DNA of 64,000 nucleotides from Kiritimatiellia bacterium (GTDB lineage: Bacteria > Verrucomicrobiota > Kiritimatiellia > UBA8416 > JADHWI01). The position numbers and the translations under genes were made by a program. The stretch lies in the NCBI GenBank assembly GCA_030744755.1, contig JASLPY010000015.1, positions 1 through 64,000 of the forward strand, given 5' to 3'. Of the stretch, positions 9,133 to 17,959 are shown one piece after another. Positions within the stretch are counted from its first letter, which is position 1. Every line of letters starts with the position of its first letter. A model generated the notes under the pieces. The model was given only the letters and a program-made list of their open reading frames with translations, did no database searches and was not told the DNA's origin.

Positions 9133-10173
9133 CTACGCCGCCATCAGCTTGTTTGCAATCCCCAGAACGACAAAGGCTACCCCAAGAACGGCTACACCGC
9201 CTATCATCCACGTCCGGGGACGCTGGGAGGTGCCCTTCCATTCACCGGTCAATGCCCCGGCTGCATTACCCGTGAGAATCGATACCAACAGCATCATGGG
9301 AAACGCAGCGTAGGCACCGTAAGCGCCCATCTTGTTTGCAGCCATTCCATAAACTGCTATGCCGCCCGGCCAGGCAATCCCCATAAACAGGGCCCAGAAC
9401 CAATAGATGGGCTTGCCTTCCGAAAGAATGAGACCCGCGGTCTTGTTCTTTATCATGAGTACTACGGCATAGATGAAATTGACGGCGTAGTTACCGGTAA
9501 AGACCAATGCCCAAACTGCGAAACCCGTGGCCCACGCGCTTGTTCCCGTCTTTGCAGCCGCCTCCCCCAGGGGTGCGCCATATATGAATCCGAAGTTGAC
9601 CAGCGCCGACAGAACACCTGACAGCACGCAGAAGAGCAAACCCACCATGAACGGCGTTGCCTGTCCCGATGCTTCCTCGTTTTGTGTCCCTGCGTAGAGT
9701 TCCTTCTCCTTGAGCTTGCCGGCGACCGAGATGATGACGACACCGACGATCATGATTGCCACGGCACCCATCAAGGTCATTCCGCCACCGGTCGACAGCT
9801 TGGCAGGTTCCATAATGGCCATCGGACCTACCGAACCGAAAACGTTGATAAACCCCATCAACAGCGATACACCCAACGCCATGCCAACCGCGGCAATGGC
9901 CTTGCCCCAAAAAATGCCGCCGAGCCCCCACCCCACCCCGCACAGAATGGTGATCAGGATAAGCCCGGTGCCTGCATCGGCATAGACGCTGCCCAGCTCC
10001 GGAACGGTCAGCAACGCAAGCGGCCACGGCACGAGGACAAGTGCAATCAGGGAACCCAACCCCCATATGTTCTCGAATTGCCATTTCGGAGTGCGCGTCA
10101 CCCCCATGGAGAACAATCCTTCAAGCACTCCCGCAACAACAACCAGAATAATACCAAGCAAGAATTCATTCAT
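9133..10173 (-). CDS. rhaT: L-rhamnose/proton symporter RhaT family
   Basis: 346 residues, close to the 344 of E. coli RhaT, with about ten hydrophobic helices. The N-terminus (MNEFLLGIILVVVAGVLEG) and the segments TPKWQFENIW and LLGFxNVFGSxGPMA-like match the RhaT family, which imports L-rhamnose, and sometimes lyxose or mannose, with H+. GAAGAGG lies before the ATG at 10173. It is the last gene of the minus-strand catabolic block, 111 bases after the racemase gene, with a palindromic element in the gap. GH106 rhamnosidases 50 kb away support rhamnose as substrate. L-fucose or another 6-deoxyhexose remains possible, because the downstream enzymes act on either. Confidence 0.88.
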   Translation of the reverse strand: MNEFLLGIILVVVAGVLEGLFSMGVTRTPKWQFENIWGLGSLIALVLVPWPLALLTVPELGSVYADAGTGLILITILCGVGWGLGGIFWGKAIAAVGMALGVSLLMGFINVFGSVGPMAIMEPAKLSTGGGMTLMGAVAIMIVGVVIISVAGKLKEKELYAGTQNEEASGQATPFMVGLLFCVLSGVLSALVNFGFIYGAPLGEAAAKTGTSAWATGFAVWALVFTGNYAVNFIYAVVLMIKNKTAGLILSEGKPIYWFWALFMGIAWPGGIAVYGMAANKMGAYGAYAAFPMMLLVSILTGNAAGALTGEWKGTSQRPRTWMIGGVAVLGVAFVVLGIANKLMAA

Positions 10174-10197
10174 AGTAGCCTCTTCTTCTCTTTTTTG

Positions 10198-10285
10198 ACC
10201 GCGGATTACGCGGATTACACGGATAGAGGTTGTGGATGCACAGCAAGTTCCTCAATATCCGTGCCCATCCGCGCCCATCCGCGGT
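10198..10285. repeat. Imperfect long inverted repeat between racemase and transporter genes
   Basis: Arms 10198-10225 (ACCGCGGATTACGCGGATTA...) and 10256-10285 (...CCATCCGCGCCCATCCGCGGT) are imperfect inverted copies, and the second touches the racemase stop codon. I recall very similar palindromes as dispersed intergenic repeats in many environmental bacterial genomes. It could act as a terminator or RNA-stabilising structure. Confidence 0.5.
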
Positions 10286-11526
10286 TAGTCCCTCATCTTT
10301 ACAGGACTCTTGTCCGTATCCCTTTGACTCGCCAACCGATAAAGCATCTCGCCTGCCGGTTCAACACACAGAACCCCTTCTTCTTCCCTGTTCATCCAAT
10401 CTGCCGGGTCGATGGTGTCCGGATCGACATAGCCGATATCCGCAGCCTCGCAGATGCTGCGCGGAATCTGCGTCGCGAAGGAAACACGAATGCGCGGCCA
10501 CTCAACCCCGTCAAGGTAAGTACCTTCTCCCTTGACGATAGTGGAGTAGGCCATGACCGCTCGCGACAGGTGTGCGTAGCGATCCATGCGCGCAAGAAAG
10601 AAATCGCGCACGTGATATCCAAGTGCCCTGACCGTTTCTTCGTGCACTTCCGAGAAATTCTTCACATGCGGGGCGTACACGATCAGTTCGCCACCGTCTT
10701 CGACGACCGGTTCGCACTTGTATACACACTTGCCGCCGGTCCACAGATCGGGGTACATCGATGGGCAGCAGGCCAGGAGTTTGCGGTACGACCGCGGGCT
10801 GTATGTAATATGGACTTTCTGCGAGGCCGCAGCTGCGCTGCGCCATGCCGAACACAACTCTCCCGCCTCGAGTGCCACAATCTCACCACAATGATACACG
10901 AAAGAAAGTCCATGCATCGGCAACGGCATCTTCTGTGCCGCCGCGTCAAGCACGCGGCGGCTGGGTGTATCGATCTTGCCGATCACCTTGCCGCTGGTTC
11001 GAAGGGCACCCAGCCAGTGGACGATGTCGATCATCTCGGGTCCGGAGATACCCGGAAAAATGTATTTGCTGCCTCCTGAAAAACCGACCATCTCGTGCGG
11101 GAATACGGGATGCAGGAAGAGCATGCGATCCGCATCGGCAATGGCACGGTTAACCTTCAACTCGACAGCCTCACCCATCAGTCCTCCGCTCAGCACATCC
11201 ACCTCGTCGGCAGACAACATACCCACCGGCATAAGCGCGTTGGGATCGTCCCATGCATGGTTCAATACGCGCACTTCATCTCCGCTGGGATCTATACCGA
11301 GATGCTCGCGCAGAACTTCCGGGGACAGCGGCGGATGCGTGCCCAGCGCCACAAGCACAGTCACACGGCTGCCAGCCGCATGCAAAACAGGCAACAGCAG
11401 GTTCATCAGTAGTGCCATGGGCGCGGTACGGGTCGTATCCGGCACAACCAGCAACACCCTCTCGCCGGGAGAGACCCACTGCGGAACGTGTTTCTCAAAA
11501 ACACCCTTGATGCCTTCGTCATTCAT
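10285..11526 (-). CDS. LarA-family nickel-dependent lactate racemase homologue
   Basis: A 413-residue LarA-family (DUF2088) protein. I start it at the ATG at 11526; a TTG 15 bases upstream is an alternative. Family signatures: DTTR near residue 29, the ALGTHPPLS segment, HPVFPHEMVGFSGGSKYI containing the His and Lys used in LarA for substrate and pincer-cofactor binding, and PGISG. LarA interconverts D- and L-lactate with a nickel-pincer nucleotide made by LarB, LarC and LarE, none of which is here. Homologues racemise other short 2-hydroxyacids. In this operon it would fit lactate made from a 6-deoxy-sugar. Dispersed repeats separate it from the E1 gene, so it may have its own promoter. Confidence 0.83.
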   Translation of the reverse strand: MNDEGIKGVFEKHVPQWVSPGERVLLVVPDTTRTAPMALLMNLLLPVLHAAGSRVTVLVALGTHPPLSPEVLREHLGIDPSGDEVRVLNHAWDDPNALMPVGMLSADEVDVLSGGLMGEAVELKVNRAIADADRMLFLHPVFPHEMVGFSGGSKYIFPGISGPEMIDIVHWLGALRTSGKVIGKIDTPSRRVLDAAAQKMPLPMHGLSFVYHCGEIVALEAGELCSAWRSAAAASQKVHITYSPRSYRKLLACCPSMYPDLWTGGKCVYKCEPVVEDGGELIVYAPHVKNFSEVHEETVRALGYHVRDFFLARMDRYAHLSRAVMAYSTIVKGEGTYLDGVEWPRIRVSFATQIPRSICEAADIGYVDPDTIDPADWMNREEEGVLCVEPAGEMLYRLASQRDTDKSPVKMRD

Positions 11527-11570
11527 ATCAATTCTTCGCAAACCTTGCGGACGACTTCATTATAACTCTA

Positions 11571-11755
11571 AGATCCCCTCCTAGGAGGGGTGCCCCAAGG
11601 GCGGGGTGGGTTCCCCTATCAGCCATTATTCGCCAAATCTCTCCCTCGCCTCCCTCGCCTTTCGCGCTTTTCGTAGTTCTTCCATCCCAAATACCGAAAT
11701 CCCGTCTCCCAACTCCGCGCTCTCTGCGCCTCTGCGAGAGATCCTGCCCGACCCG
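11571..11755. repeat. Intergenic palindromes between racemase and E1 genes
   Basis: This gap holds a perfect 16-bp palindrome CCCCTCCTAGGAGGGG (11575-11590), a second CCCC/GGGG hairpin at about 11592-11606, and a purine/pyrimidine-biased stretch (11640-11680, CTCCCTCGCCTCCCTCGCC). I see no gene. The sequence resembles dispersed intergenic repeats of environmental genomes (from memory). Confidence 0.4.
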
Positions 11756-13921
11756 CTATATCTCCCGCCGCGCCGCCTTACGAATAACCGCGGCTGTTCG
11801 TTCCACGTCCGGCAAGCACAGCAATTCCATCCGTCGCGACACTGGCAGCGGAACATCCAGGGCATTGACACTGGCCGTCGGCCCATCGAGACAGTCGAAC
11901 CAGCGCTGCTCACAGGCTCGCACCAGTTTTGGACCGATTGCATTGCAGGCCTGGGCCTCCTCGACGGTGCAGACCGCGCCAGTCTTGCTCAGCGAGCGAC
12001 CGATGGCTTCGTAATCCATGGTTGCATCGTCGACAGTGCGCAGATCCAATATCTCCGCCGAGATTCCTTCCGCCGCAAGCTGGTCAGACGCACGCTCCGC
12101 CAACCTAACCCCCCATCCGTAAGCGAGGACCGTCACGTCTTTACCTTCGCGCCGGACTGCAGCCTTGCCGATCTCAACCACATGATCAGGAGGCCCGTCG
12201 GGAATCATCCCCTTCTCGCTGTAGAATCCCTGGTGCTCGACAATCAGGGTTGGACTCTTCAGCTTCATGGCCGCGTTAAAGAGCCCAATGTAATCGAAAG
12301 GTGTAGTCGGAACCACGATTCGCCATCCCGGAAAAAGCGAGAACAGCGCCACCGGATCCATGCTGTGTTGGGCACCATACCCGAGTCCCGCCGCCACGCG
12401 CGTACGGCATACAAGCGGAACGGAAACGTGTCCGCCGTAGATGTGGCCAAGCTGTCCTACCTGGTTGAAAAGCTGATCCGCCGCAACGAGGCCGAAACTG
12501 GAGAACATCAGTTCCACAATGGGGTGCATTCCGTTCATCGCCGCCCCGCAGGCGAGTCCAGTGAATCCGGACTCGGTTATCGGCGTGTTGCGAACCCGTT
12601 CAGGGTAGATCTCCGCCAGCCCCTTGGTAGCCCCGTAGGCGCCGCCGCCCATGTTCGCAACCTCTTCGCCCATTATAAAGACACCCGGATCCTTCTCCAG
12701 CCAGCGGCCGGTCACTTCCGCAATCACGCCGGGATACTTGATCTCGCGCACGCATTCGCAATCCGTTGCCTCAACAAACGGACCTGTCGCAGCAATTTCT
12801 TCGTCCCGCAGACCGTGAGCGGCGCTGGCCGCGACAGGCCAGAGTTCGTCTCGGATCACCACAGTGCCGTCCGCATTGGCATTAAGCACTTGCGCCGCCG
12901 CTGCTTCTACACAGTCATTTGCTTGCGCATGTAACCGTTCGATCGATTCCCCGGAAATTCCGCGTTCCCGGAGCCGCGACTCAAACGAGGTCAGGGGATC
13001 ACGTTTCTGCCATTCTCTTTCCTCTTCCTGGCTGCGATACCCGAAGGCGCTGCCGGCAACGCATCCTGCATGATGATAGTGACGGTACGTTTCGATCTCC
13101 AAGACGCAGGGAAGGTTTGCGCGATCGGCGAGGATCGTTTCTATCGCCAACTTAACCCCGAGCGGGTTCATGCCGTCGACATGGAACCCCGGCATGCCGT
13201 ACGCTGCCGCGACCTGCGCCAGGCGTGGGGCCGAACAGCCCTCTGTTCGCGATGTCGCAACCGCATAGTGGTTGTTTTCGATGGCGTATATGACGGGAGC
13301 CTTCCACAGCGAAGCCAGGTTGCAGGCCTCATGAACAACGCCCTGGTAAACTGCTCCATCGCCATAGAAACAAACGGTCGTACAATCGTTGCCAAGCATG
13401 AGATCCGCCCAGGCCGCCCCCGTCGCAAGCGCTACACCGCCGCCGACGATAGCGTTCGTCCCGATGACGCCAACGTCGGCATTGTACAGGTGCATCGAAC
13501 CGCCACGGCCACCGCTGCAGCCCCCGGCCAGGCCCATGATTTCCTTGAACAGCGTCAGCACGTGCAGCTGCATTTCATCGGTAAACCCGTCGCGAAGCGC
13601 ATCGTAGCCATCCGGCTTGCAGGCGCACAGCGCCTTGGCCAGGTACTGGTGATGTGCCCGGTGAGTGCCACTGAACTTGTCGCTGCCCCGCAGGCCCATT
13701 GCCGCGCCCACGGCCACCGCCTCCTGGCCCACGCTGGTATGTACGGGACCATTGACGAGGTCCTCATCCTTCAACGCGAGAAGCTTCTCCTCGAATGCAC
13801 GGATGAGCAACATCTGCTGCAGCATCCAATGCAGGGCTGTCTCCGGCACCCCCTCCCAGTCTGAGTCTTCGATCGTGAAGGTGCTGGGCTGAATCGCTGT
13901 GTTCAGGGTCGTCGACTTCAT
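11756..13921 (-). CDS. Thiamine-diphosphate dehydrogenase E1, fused alpha and beta subunits
   Basis: About 721 residues from the ATG at 13921, which overlaps the ALDH stop by 4 bases (ATGA). Residues 1-370 are an E1-alpha subunit with HTSVGQEAVAVG, HRAHHQYLA and the ThDP/Mg motif GDGAVYQG...ENNHYAV (about 183-215). Residues 390-721 are an E1-beta subunit with FIMGEEVANMGGGAYGATKG and HSMDP, ending in a transketolase C-terminal domain. The family decarboxylates 2-oxoacids (pyruvate, branched-chain or acetoin type) and passes the acyl group to a lipoyl E2. No E2 or E3 is nearby, so it either uses a distant complex or works alone. Its place inside a sugar-acid operon suggests a 2-oxoacid or diketo intermediate as substrate. 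A longer reading frame upstream overlaps ALDH and is not the start. Confidence 0.85.
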   Translation of the reverse strand: MKSTTLNTAIQPSTFTIEDSDWEGVPETALHWMLQQMLLIRAFEEKLLALKDEDLVNGPVHTSVGQEAVAVGAAMGLRGSDKFSGTHRAHHQYLAKALCACKPDGYDALRDGFTDEMQLHVLTLFKEIMGLAGGCSGGRGGSMHLYNADVGVIGTNAIVGGGVALATGAAWADLMLGNDCTTVCFYGDGAVYQGVVHEACNLASLWKAPVIYAIENNHYAVATSRTEGCSAPRLAQVAAAYGMPGFHVDGMNPLGVKLAIETILADRANLPCVLEIETYRHYHHAGCVAGSAFGYRSQEEEREWQKRDPLTSFESRLRERGISGESIERLHAQANDCVEAAAAQVLNANADGTVVIRDELWPVAASAAHGLRDEEIAATGPFVEATDCECVREIKYPGVIAEVTGRWLEKDPGVFIMGEEVANMGGGAYGATKGLAEIYPERVRNTPITESGFTGLACGAAMNGMHPIVELMFSSFGLVAADQLFNQVGQLGHIYGGHVSVPLVCRTRVAAGLGYGAQHSMDPVALFSLFPGWRIVVPTTPFDYIGLFNAAMKLKSPTLIVEHQGFYSEKGMIPDGPPDHVVEIGKAAVRREGKDVTVLAYGWGVRLAERASDQLAAEGISAEILDLRTVDDATMDYEAIGRSLSKTGAVCTVEEAQACNAIGPKLVRACEQRWFDCLDGPTASVNALDVPLPVSRRMELLCLPDVERTAAVIRKAARREI

Positions 13922-15360
13922 GTTGCCCCGATGTAAACCGCTTTCCGTTCCAGGAAGAATTCCAAGCCTGTAAGACCGTTCTCCGGCGGACCGAAACCGG
14001 AATCCTTCCATCCACCAAATGGTAGTTCCGGGGTCTTGAAGCCGCTGTGAATGTTTACGTGCGCCATCCCTGCTTCAATTTCGCGTACATAGCGCAACGC
14101 GGCAGGCATGTCCCTGGTGAAGATGGCCGATGAGAGTCCGTAGTCACAGTCGTTGGCCCATTGAAGTGCCTCATCGAGATCCTTGACCGTAGACAGCGCC
14201 AAAACCGGACCGAAGATTTCCTCTCTGAATATCGACATTTCGCGCGTCACACCATCGAACACAGTCGGAAGAACGTAGTACCCGCCGTCGTTGTCGGAGA
14301 TGCCCCCGCATCGGAGATTTGCTCCTTCGCTCACAGCCTTTTCGATGGAAGCAGCAATGGCGTTAAACTGCGAGGCCCCGGCCACTGGACCCATATCGGT
14401 CGCTTCGTCAAGCGGATCGCCTACCTGCATCGCCGCACAGCGGGCGAGGAGCTTCTCCGTATACGCTTCGGCAATCTCCGGAACCAGCAGCACCCGGCTG
14501 GTCGACGTGCACCATTGGCCGGCGCAACCGAAGCCCGCCTTGATCGTCGCTTCGATTGCAGCATCCATGTCGGCATCGGCAAGCACGATGAGCGCATTCT
14601 TTCCGCCCAGTTCCAACTGCGTGCGTGTAAAACCAGCGGCAGCCATGGACTGGATCCTTCGCCCGACCTCCGTCGAACCCGTGAAAGAAATGGCGCGGAC
14701 CCTTGGATCCCCGATCAACCGGTTCCCAATTGAACTCCCCCTTCCGAATACACAGTTGAACACGCCTGCCGGCACACCGGCCTCATCGAACAGGCCGGCC
14801 ATGAACGCGGCCGACCATGGGGTGTAACTGGCTGGCTTAAAGACAACCGTGTTCCCTGTCAACAGCGCAGGCAGCGTTTTGCGGCACATGACGTTCATTG
14901 GATAATTCCACGGGCTGATCACGCCTACAACGCCCAGCGGATGATACTGTTCCCACGCGGTAACATCGCCATCGGGGTCGGGTGCGGACTCACCCGCGAA
15001 GACGGTCACCTGCCGCAAGTGGTGACGGCCTTCCAGCAGGGCCGAATCTACCTCGCCTCGTGATTCACGGATCGTCTTCCCGTTCTCCATACTCACGATC
15101 TGCGCCAGCTCATCCCGTCCCGCGGCCAAGGCCCCCAGGAAGCTTTCGACAATGGCTTGCCGATGCGCCACGGGAGTCCGGCTCCAGGTTTTGAAGGCGG
15201 CCGAAGCTACCGTGATTGCGGCTTCAACATCCGCCTCCGTAGAAGCCTGCGCCCGGTTCAGCTCTGAACCGCGCTTGGAAGGATTCTCATTGGCAAACGT
15301 GTCAGCTCCAGCGCCTTCGCGACAGACTCCCTTAATGTAATTGAGCAACACTTCACTCAT
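13918..15360 (-). CDS. NAD(P)-dependent aldehyde dehydrogenase
   Basis: A 480-residue class-3-like ALDH with no export signal. Signatures: FTGSTEVGRR (cofactor loop), LELGGKNALIV with the general-base Glu near 250, and GCAGQWCTSTSRVL with the nucleophile Cys near 284. The ATG at 15360 shares one base with the SDR stop (TAATG), and the stop overlaps the E1 start (ATGA), so this is tight translational coupling. In a 6-deoxy-sugar pathway the natural role is L-lactaldehyde to L-lactate, which would feed the racemase downstream. Oxidation of another aldehyde, such as a semialdehyde, is possible. Confidence 0.9.
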   Translation of the reverse strand: MSEVLLNYIKGVCREGAGADTFANENPSKRGSELNRAQASTEADVEAAITVASAAFKTWSRTPVAHRQAIVESFLGALAAGRDELAQIVSMENGKTIRESRGEVDSALLEGRHHLRQVTVFAGESAPDPDGDVTAWEQYHPLGVVGVISPWNYPMNVMCRKTLPALLTGNTVVFKPASYTPWSAAFMAGLFDEAGVPAGVFNCVFGRGSSIGNRLIGDPRVRAISFTGSTEVGRRIQSMAAAGFTRTQLELGGKNALIVLADADMDAAIEATIKAGFGCAGQWCTSTSRVLLVPEIAEAYTEKLLARCAAMQVGDPLDEATDMGPVAGASQFNAIAASIEKAVSEGANLRCGGISDNDGGYYVLPTVFDGVTREMSIFREEIFGPVLALSTVKDLDEALQWANDCDYGLSSAIFTRDMPAALRYVREIEAGMAHVNIHSGFKTPELPFGGWKDSGFGPPENGLTGLEFFLERKAVYIGAT

Positions 15361-16163
15361 TACTCACTACCCGCGAACGATGACGCCTCCCCGAGACCCT
15401 CACTGCCCATGCCGCAGTATCCCCCGTCGACCATGACTTCGGTCGAAGTAATGAAACTTGCTTCATCGCTGAGCAGGAACGCCGTGGCCGCGGCGCATTC
15501 CTCGACCGTGCCGAGACGGCGCAGCATGTGGAACTTGCCCCATAGCGGGCCCCATTTTTCGCGACCGCCACCGTCGGCATTAGCCGCCTTGTCGACCTCG
15601 CGCGTCCAGATCCATCCTGGGCTCACTGTATTGACGCGCACCGCGGGCGCCATATCCATGGCCATGCAACGATTCAGTTGTGTCACAGCACCCTTGGCGG
15701 CGTTGTAGGTCCAGCGGTCGGGCTGGGCAATGTGCGCCGAGATACTCGACATGAGCACAATCGCACCCGCGCCCTGCTTCTGCATATGGGGAAAAGCAAG
15801 TTGCCCCATGGTGGCATAGGCCACCGGTCCCACGTGCATGACCCTGTCCCACTCTTCGCGCGTGGCATTCAGACCCGTAGCCGTGAACGAGAAAGCGTTG
15901 TTCACGAGGTAATCCAGACGTCCCCACTGCCCTGCCGCGGTCGCGACCAGCTCTTTGCAAAAACTCTCCTCGGCCATATCTCCACGAAGGAACTGGACGC
16001 TGAAGCCCTTGTCCGACAATTCCTTGACCGTGGTGTCGCCTATGTCACTTACTCCGGAAAAAGTGACCGAACACCCTTCCTCGCACAAACGTTCAACGCA
16101 TGCCCGTCCAATGCCGGACGATCCACCGGTCACAATTGCTGCCTTGTCTTTGAGTCCTCTCAT
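15360..16163 (-). CDS. Short-chain dehydrogenase/reductase
   Basis: A 267-residue classical SDR starting at the ATG at 16163 (AGGAG 8 bases upstream). Signatures: TGGSSGIG coenzyme loop near residue 12, NNAFS, Ser in LMSSISAH and the catalytic Tyr-Lys in YNAAK, plus the C-terminal DGGY of the family. It sits between the lactonase and ALDH genes. By analogy with non-phosphorylative rhamnose or fucose pathways it could be the sugar 1-dehydrogenase or the 2-keto-3-deoxy-acid 4-dehydrogenase; sequence alone does not say which. It shares one base with the ALDH start. Confidence 0.87.
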   Translation of the reverse strand: MRGLKDKAAIVTGGSSGIGRACVERLCEEGCSVTFSGVSDIGDTTVKELSDKGFSVQFLRGDMAEESFCKELVATAAGQWGRLDYLVNNAFSFTATGLNATREEWDRVMHVGPVAYATMGQLAFPHMQKQGAGAIVLMSSISAHIAQPDRWTYNAAKGAVTQLNRCMAMDMAPAVRVNTVSPGWIWTREVDKAANADGGGREKWGPLWGKFHMLRRLGTVEECAAATAFLLSDEASFITSTEVMVDGGYCGMGSEGLGEASSFAGSE

Positions 16164-16183
16164 CGTGGCTCTCCTTCTGTTGT

Positions 16184-17038
16184 TCACAGTCTATAGAACT
16201 TTTCTGCGTTGTCATGGAACAGCTTGTGCCGTTCATCGTCATTGCAGCCGCTTACTGTGTCCCAAAGCGTCTGGATCCAGCGCCCATACGTGGTTGCCAA
16301 TGTGCAGACCGGCCAATCGCCTCCGAAGGTGATGCGGTCGACTCCGAATGTCCCGATAACTCTATCGATGTAGGGACGGAGATCGTCAGACGTCCATTGC
16401 TCCATATCGGCCTCGTTAACCAGGCCGGACATCTTGCAGAAGGTGTTGGGCATTCGGGCAAGCTCGCGCAGGTAGCCGGCCCATGGATCCATTATCCCTT
16501 CCTTTATGAAAGGCTTGCCGATGTGATCCAGCATAAACCGGACGTCCGGGCATTGGCGCACCAGCTCAAGCGTGTTCTTGAACTGCTCATCGCCCTTGAT
16601 GCAGATCTCGAAGTGCAAATCGAACTCGGCCAGGAGCTGGACACCCCGTATGAAGTCGGGCTGCAGGCAGAACGAAGTGTCTTCTTCGAACTGGATGATC
16701 CGCCTGATACCCCGGACGAGCATGTTTTCCTTAAGCCCGGCCAGGTCCTCACGTGCGGCTTCGCCCTTCTCTAACGGTGCCCACGCGACAATTGCCTTGA
16801 TGCGTGGTTCAAGGGCGGCCTGTTCGCTGACCCAATCCACTTCCTCACGAAACATTGCGAAATCTGCTTCGCACTGCACAAAAACCATCTTCTCGATAAG
16901 CAACCCGTTAGTGATCTCACGGTATTCATCCGGCAGGTGAGGTCGATTCAGCTTGGGAAGATCGATCAGCCAGGGATAACTCACTGTCTCTGGATTCCAG
17001 ACATGCAGATGACTGTCGACGATGGGTATGTCGATCAT
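16184..17038 (-). CDS. Amidohydrolase-family sugar lactonase (fuconolactonase/rhamnonolactonase-like)
   Basis: A 284-residue metal-dependent hydrolase of the amidohydro_2 family (COG3618 type). The opening VDSHLHVWNP gives the His-x-His metal motif, MLDHIGKPF a further His, and TFGGDWPVC the conserved Asp. L-fuconolactonase and L-rhamnono-1,4-lactonase belong to this family, and it lies between two sugar-type SDRs, so hydrolysis of the aldonolactone made by one of them is the best guess. A GGAGG Shine-Dalgarno precedes the ATG at 17038. It is 20 bases from the next gene and 29 from the previous one, so this is an operon. Confidence 0.83.
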   Translation of the reverse strand: MIDIPIVDSHLHVWNPETVSYPWLIDLPKLNRPHLPDEYREITNGLLIEKMVFVQCEADFAMFREEVDWVSEQAALEPRIKAIVAWAPLEKGEAAREDLAGLKENMLVRGIRRIIQFEEDTSFCLQPDFIRGVQLLAEFDLHFEICIKGDEQFKNTLELVRQCPDVRFMLDHIGKPFIKEGIMDPWAGYLRELARMPNTFCKMSGLVNEADMEQWTSDDLRPYIDRVIGTFGVDRITFGGDWPVCTLATTYGRWIQTLWDTVSGCNDDERHKLFHDNAEKFYRL

Positions 17039-17067
17039 GCTGTGGGTCCCTCCTCAGTTTGTTTCAA

Positions 17068-17856
17068 CTAATCCATCACCAGGCCGCCATTGACATCCAA
17101 CACCTCGCCCGTGATGTACCTGGCCTTGTCGGAGGCAAGAAATGCCACGGCTTCAGCTACGTCGTTGGGCAGGCCATAGTCCTGCCAGGGAATCCTGGCC
17201 TTGAAAGCTTTGTTGGTCTCGTCGCCCCAGGCATCGGTCATTTCGGTAGCCATGGGGCCGGGGCATACGGCATTGACATTTACGTGGTATGGGGCGGCTT
17301 GAAGAGCAAGTGACTTGGTAAAGCAGATCACTCCCGCCTTGGAAGCGGAGTAATGCGCTCCGGCAGCAAGGCCGCCGATCTTCGCGGCTGCCGATGCAAT
17401 ACTGATAATGCGGCCAGAGCCCCGGTCCTTCATAATCCTGAAGGCCTCCCGACTCACCAGGAATGTCCCGCGCAGGTTCACAGCCAGGATGCGATCCCAT
17501 TCTTCAACTTCAATATCGAGAATGGGAATCATCCGGCAAATCCCGGCGTTGTTAACAACAATATCGAGGCGCTTCCCGGCATCCGGAACCTGCTCGTAAA
17601 GGGCATTCACCGAATCCTCGTCAGAGACGTCCACGGCAACGGCTGTGGCCCGTCCTCCCTGCTCACAGATCGATTCGGCCGTAGCCGTGGCGGATTCGAT
17701 ATTCAGGTCCGCCACTACAACGCTGGCTCCGTCACGAGCCAGTGTCTCACAGATGGCACGCCCAATTCCCTGCGCACCGCCGGTTACCAGGGCCACGCGG
17801 TCGGCGAGCGGAAGACCAGTCGAATGCTCCTGCGCTCTATCACTATCACTATTCAT
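17068..17856 (-). CDS. Short-chain dehydrogenase, probable NAD-dependent sugar dehydrogenase
   Basis: A 262-residue classical SDR, first gene of the catabolic operon. Start taken at the ATG at 17856 (MNSDSD); the frame is open a little further upstream. Signatures: TGGAQGIG, an Asp after beta-2 (VVVADLN) favouring NAD, NNAG, and catalytic YSASK preceded by SIASAAAK. The C-terminus is DVNGG. The nearest functional classes are L-fucose/L-rhamnose dehydrogenases and 2-keto-3-deoxy-L-fuconate/rhamnonate 4-dehydrogenases. The 33-bp operator-like element lies 60-92 bases upstream of the start. Confidence 0.87.
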   Translation of the reverse strand: MNSDSDRAQEHSTGLPLADRVALVTGGAQGIGRAICETLARDGASVVVADLNIESATATAESICEQGGRATAVAVDVSDEDSVNALYEQVPDAGKRLDIVVNNAGICRMIPILDIEVEEWDRILAVNLRGTFLVSREAFRIMKDRGSGRIISIASAAAKIGGLAAGAHYSASKAGVICFTKSLALQAAPYHVNVNAVCPGPMATEMTDAWGDETNKAFKARIPWQDYGLPNDVAEAVAFLASDKARYITGEVLDVNGGLVMD

Positions 17857-17915
17857 AAGACATGCCCTGTAGTTCAGGAACCAAGAGTGAATACTATCCC
17901 CACACAAGGAATCAG

Positions 17916-17948
17916 TCGTTCGATCCCGTTCAGTGAAGGATTTTGAAC
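17916..17948 (-). promoter_or_regulatory. 33-bp operator-like element (copy 2)
   Basis: Identical to 9051-9083 over 33 bases, with flanks that diverge at once. It includes the inverted repeat GTTCA-N11-TGAAC (17928-17948). It lies 60 bases upstream of the first SDR of the deoxy-sugar operon. Identity confined to this block in two promoter regions on the same strand points to a shared regulator site. Confidence 0.5.
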
Positions 17949-17959
17949 CTTACGCAGTA

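Noticed and set aside
9682-11079. 465-codon plus-strand open frame opposite rhaT and the racemase
   Set aside because: It spans two real genes and the palindrome between them. The product looks random. Shadow frame.
11606-12934. 442-codon plus-strand open frame opposite the E1 gene
   Set aside because: Shadow of the E1 fusion with no recognisable domain.
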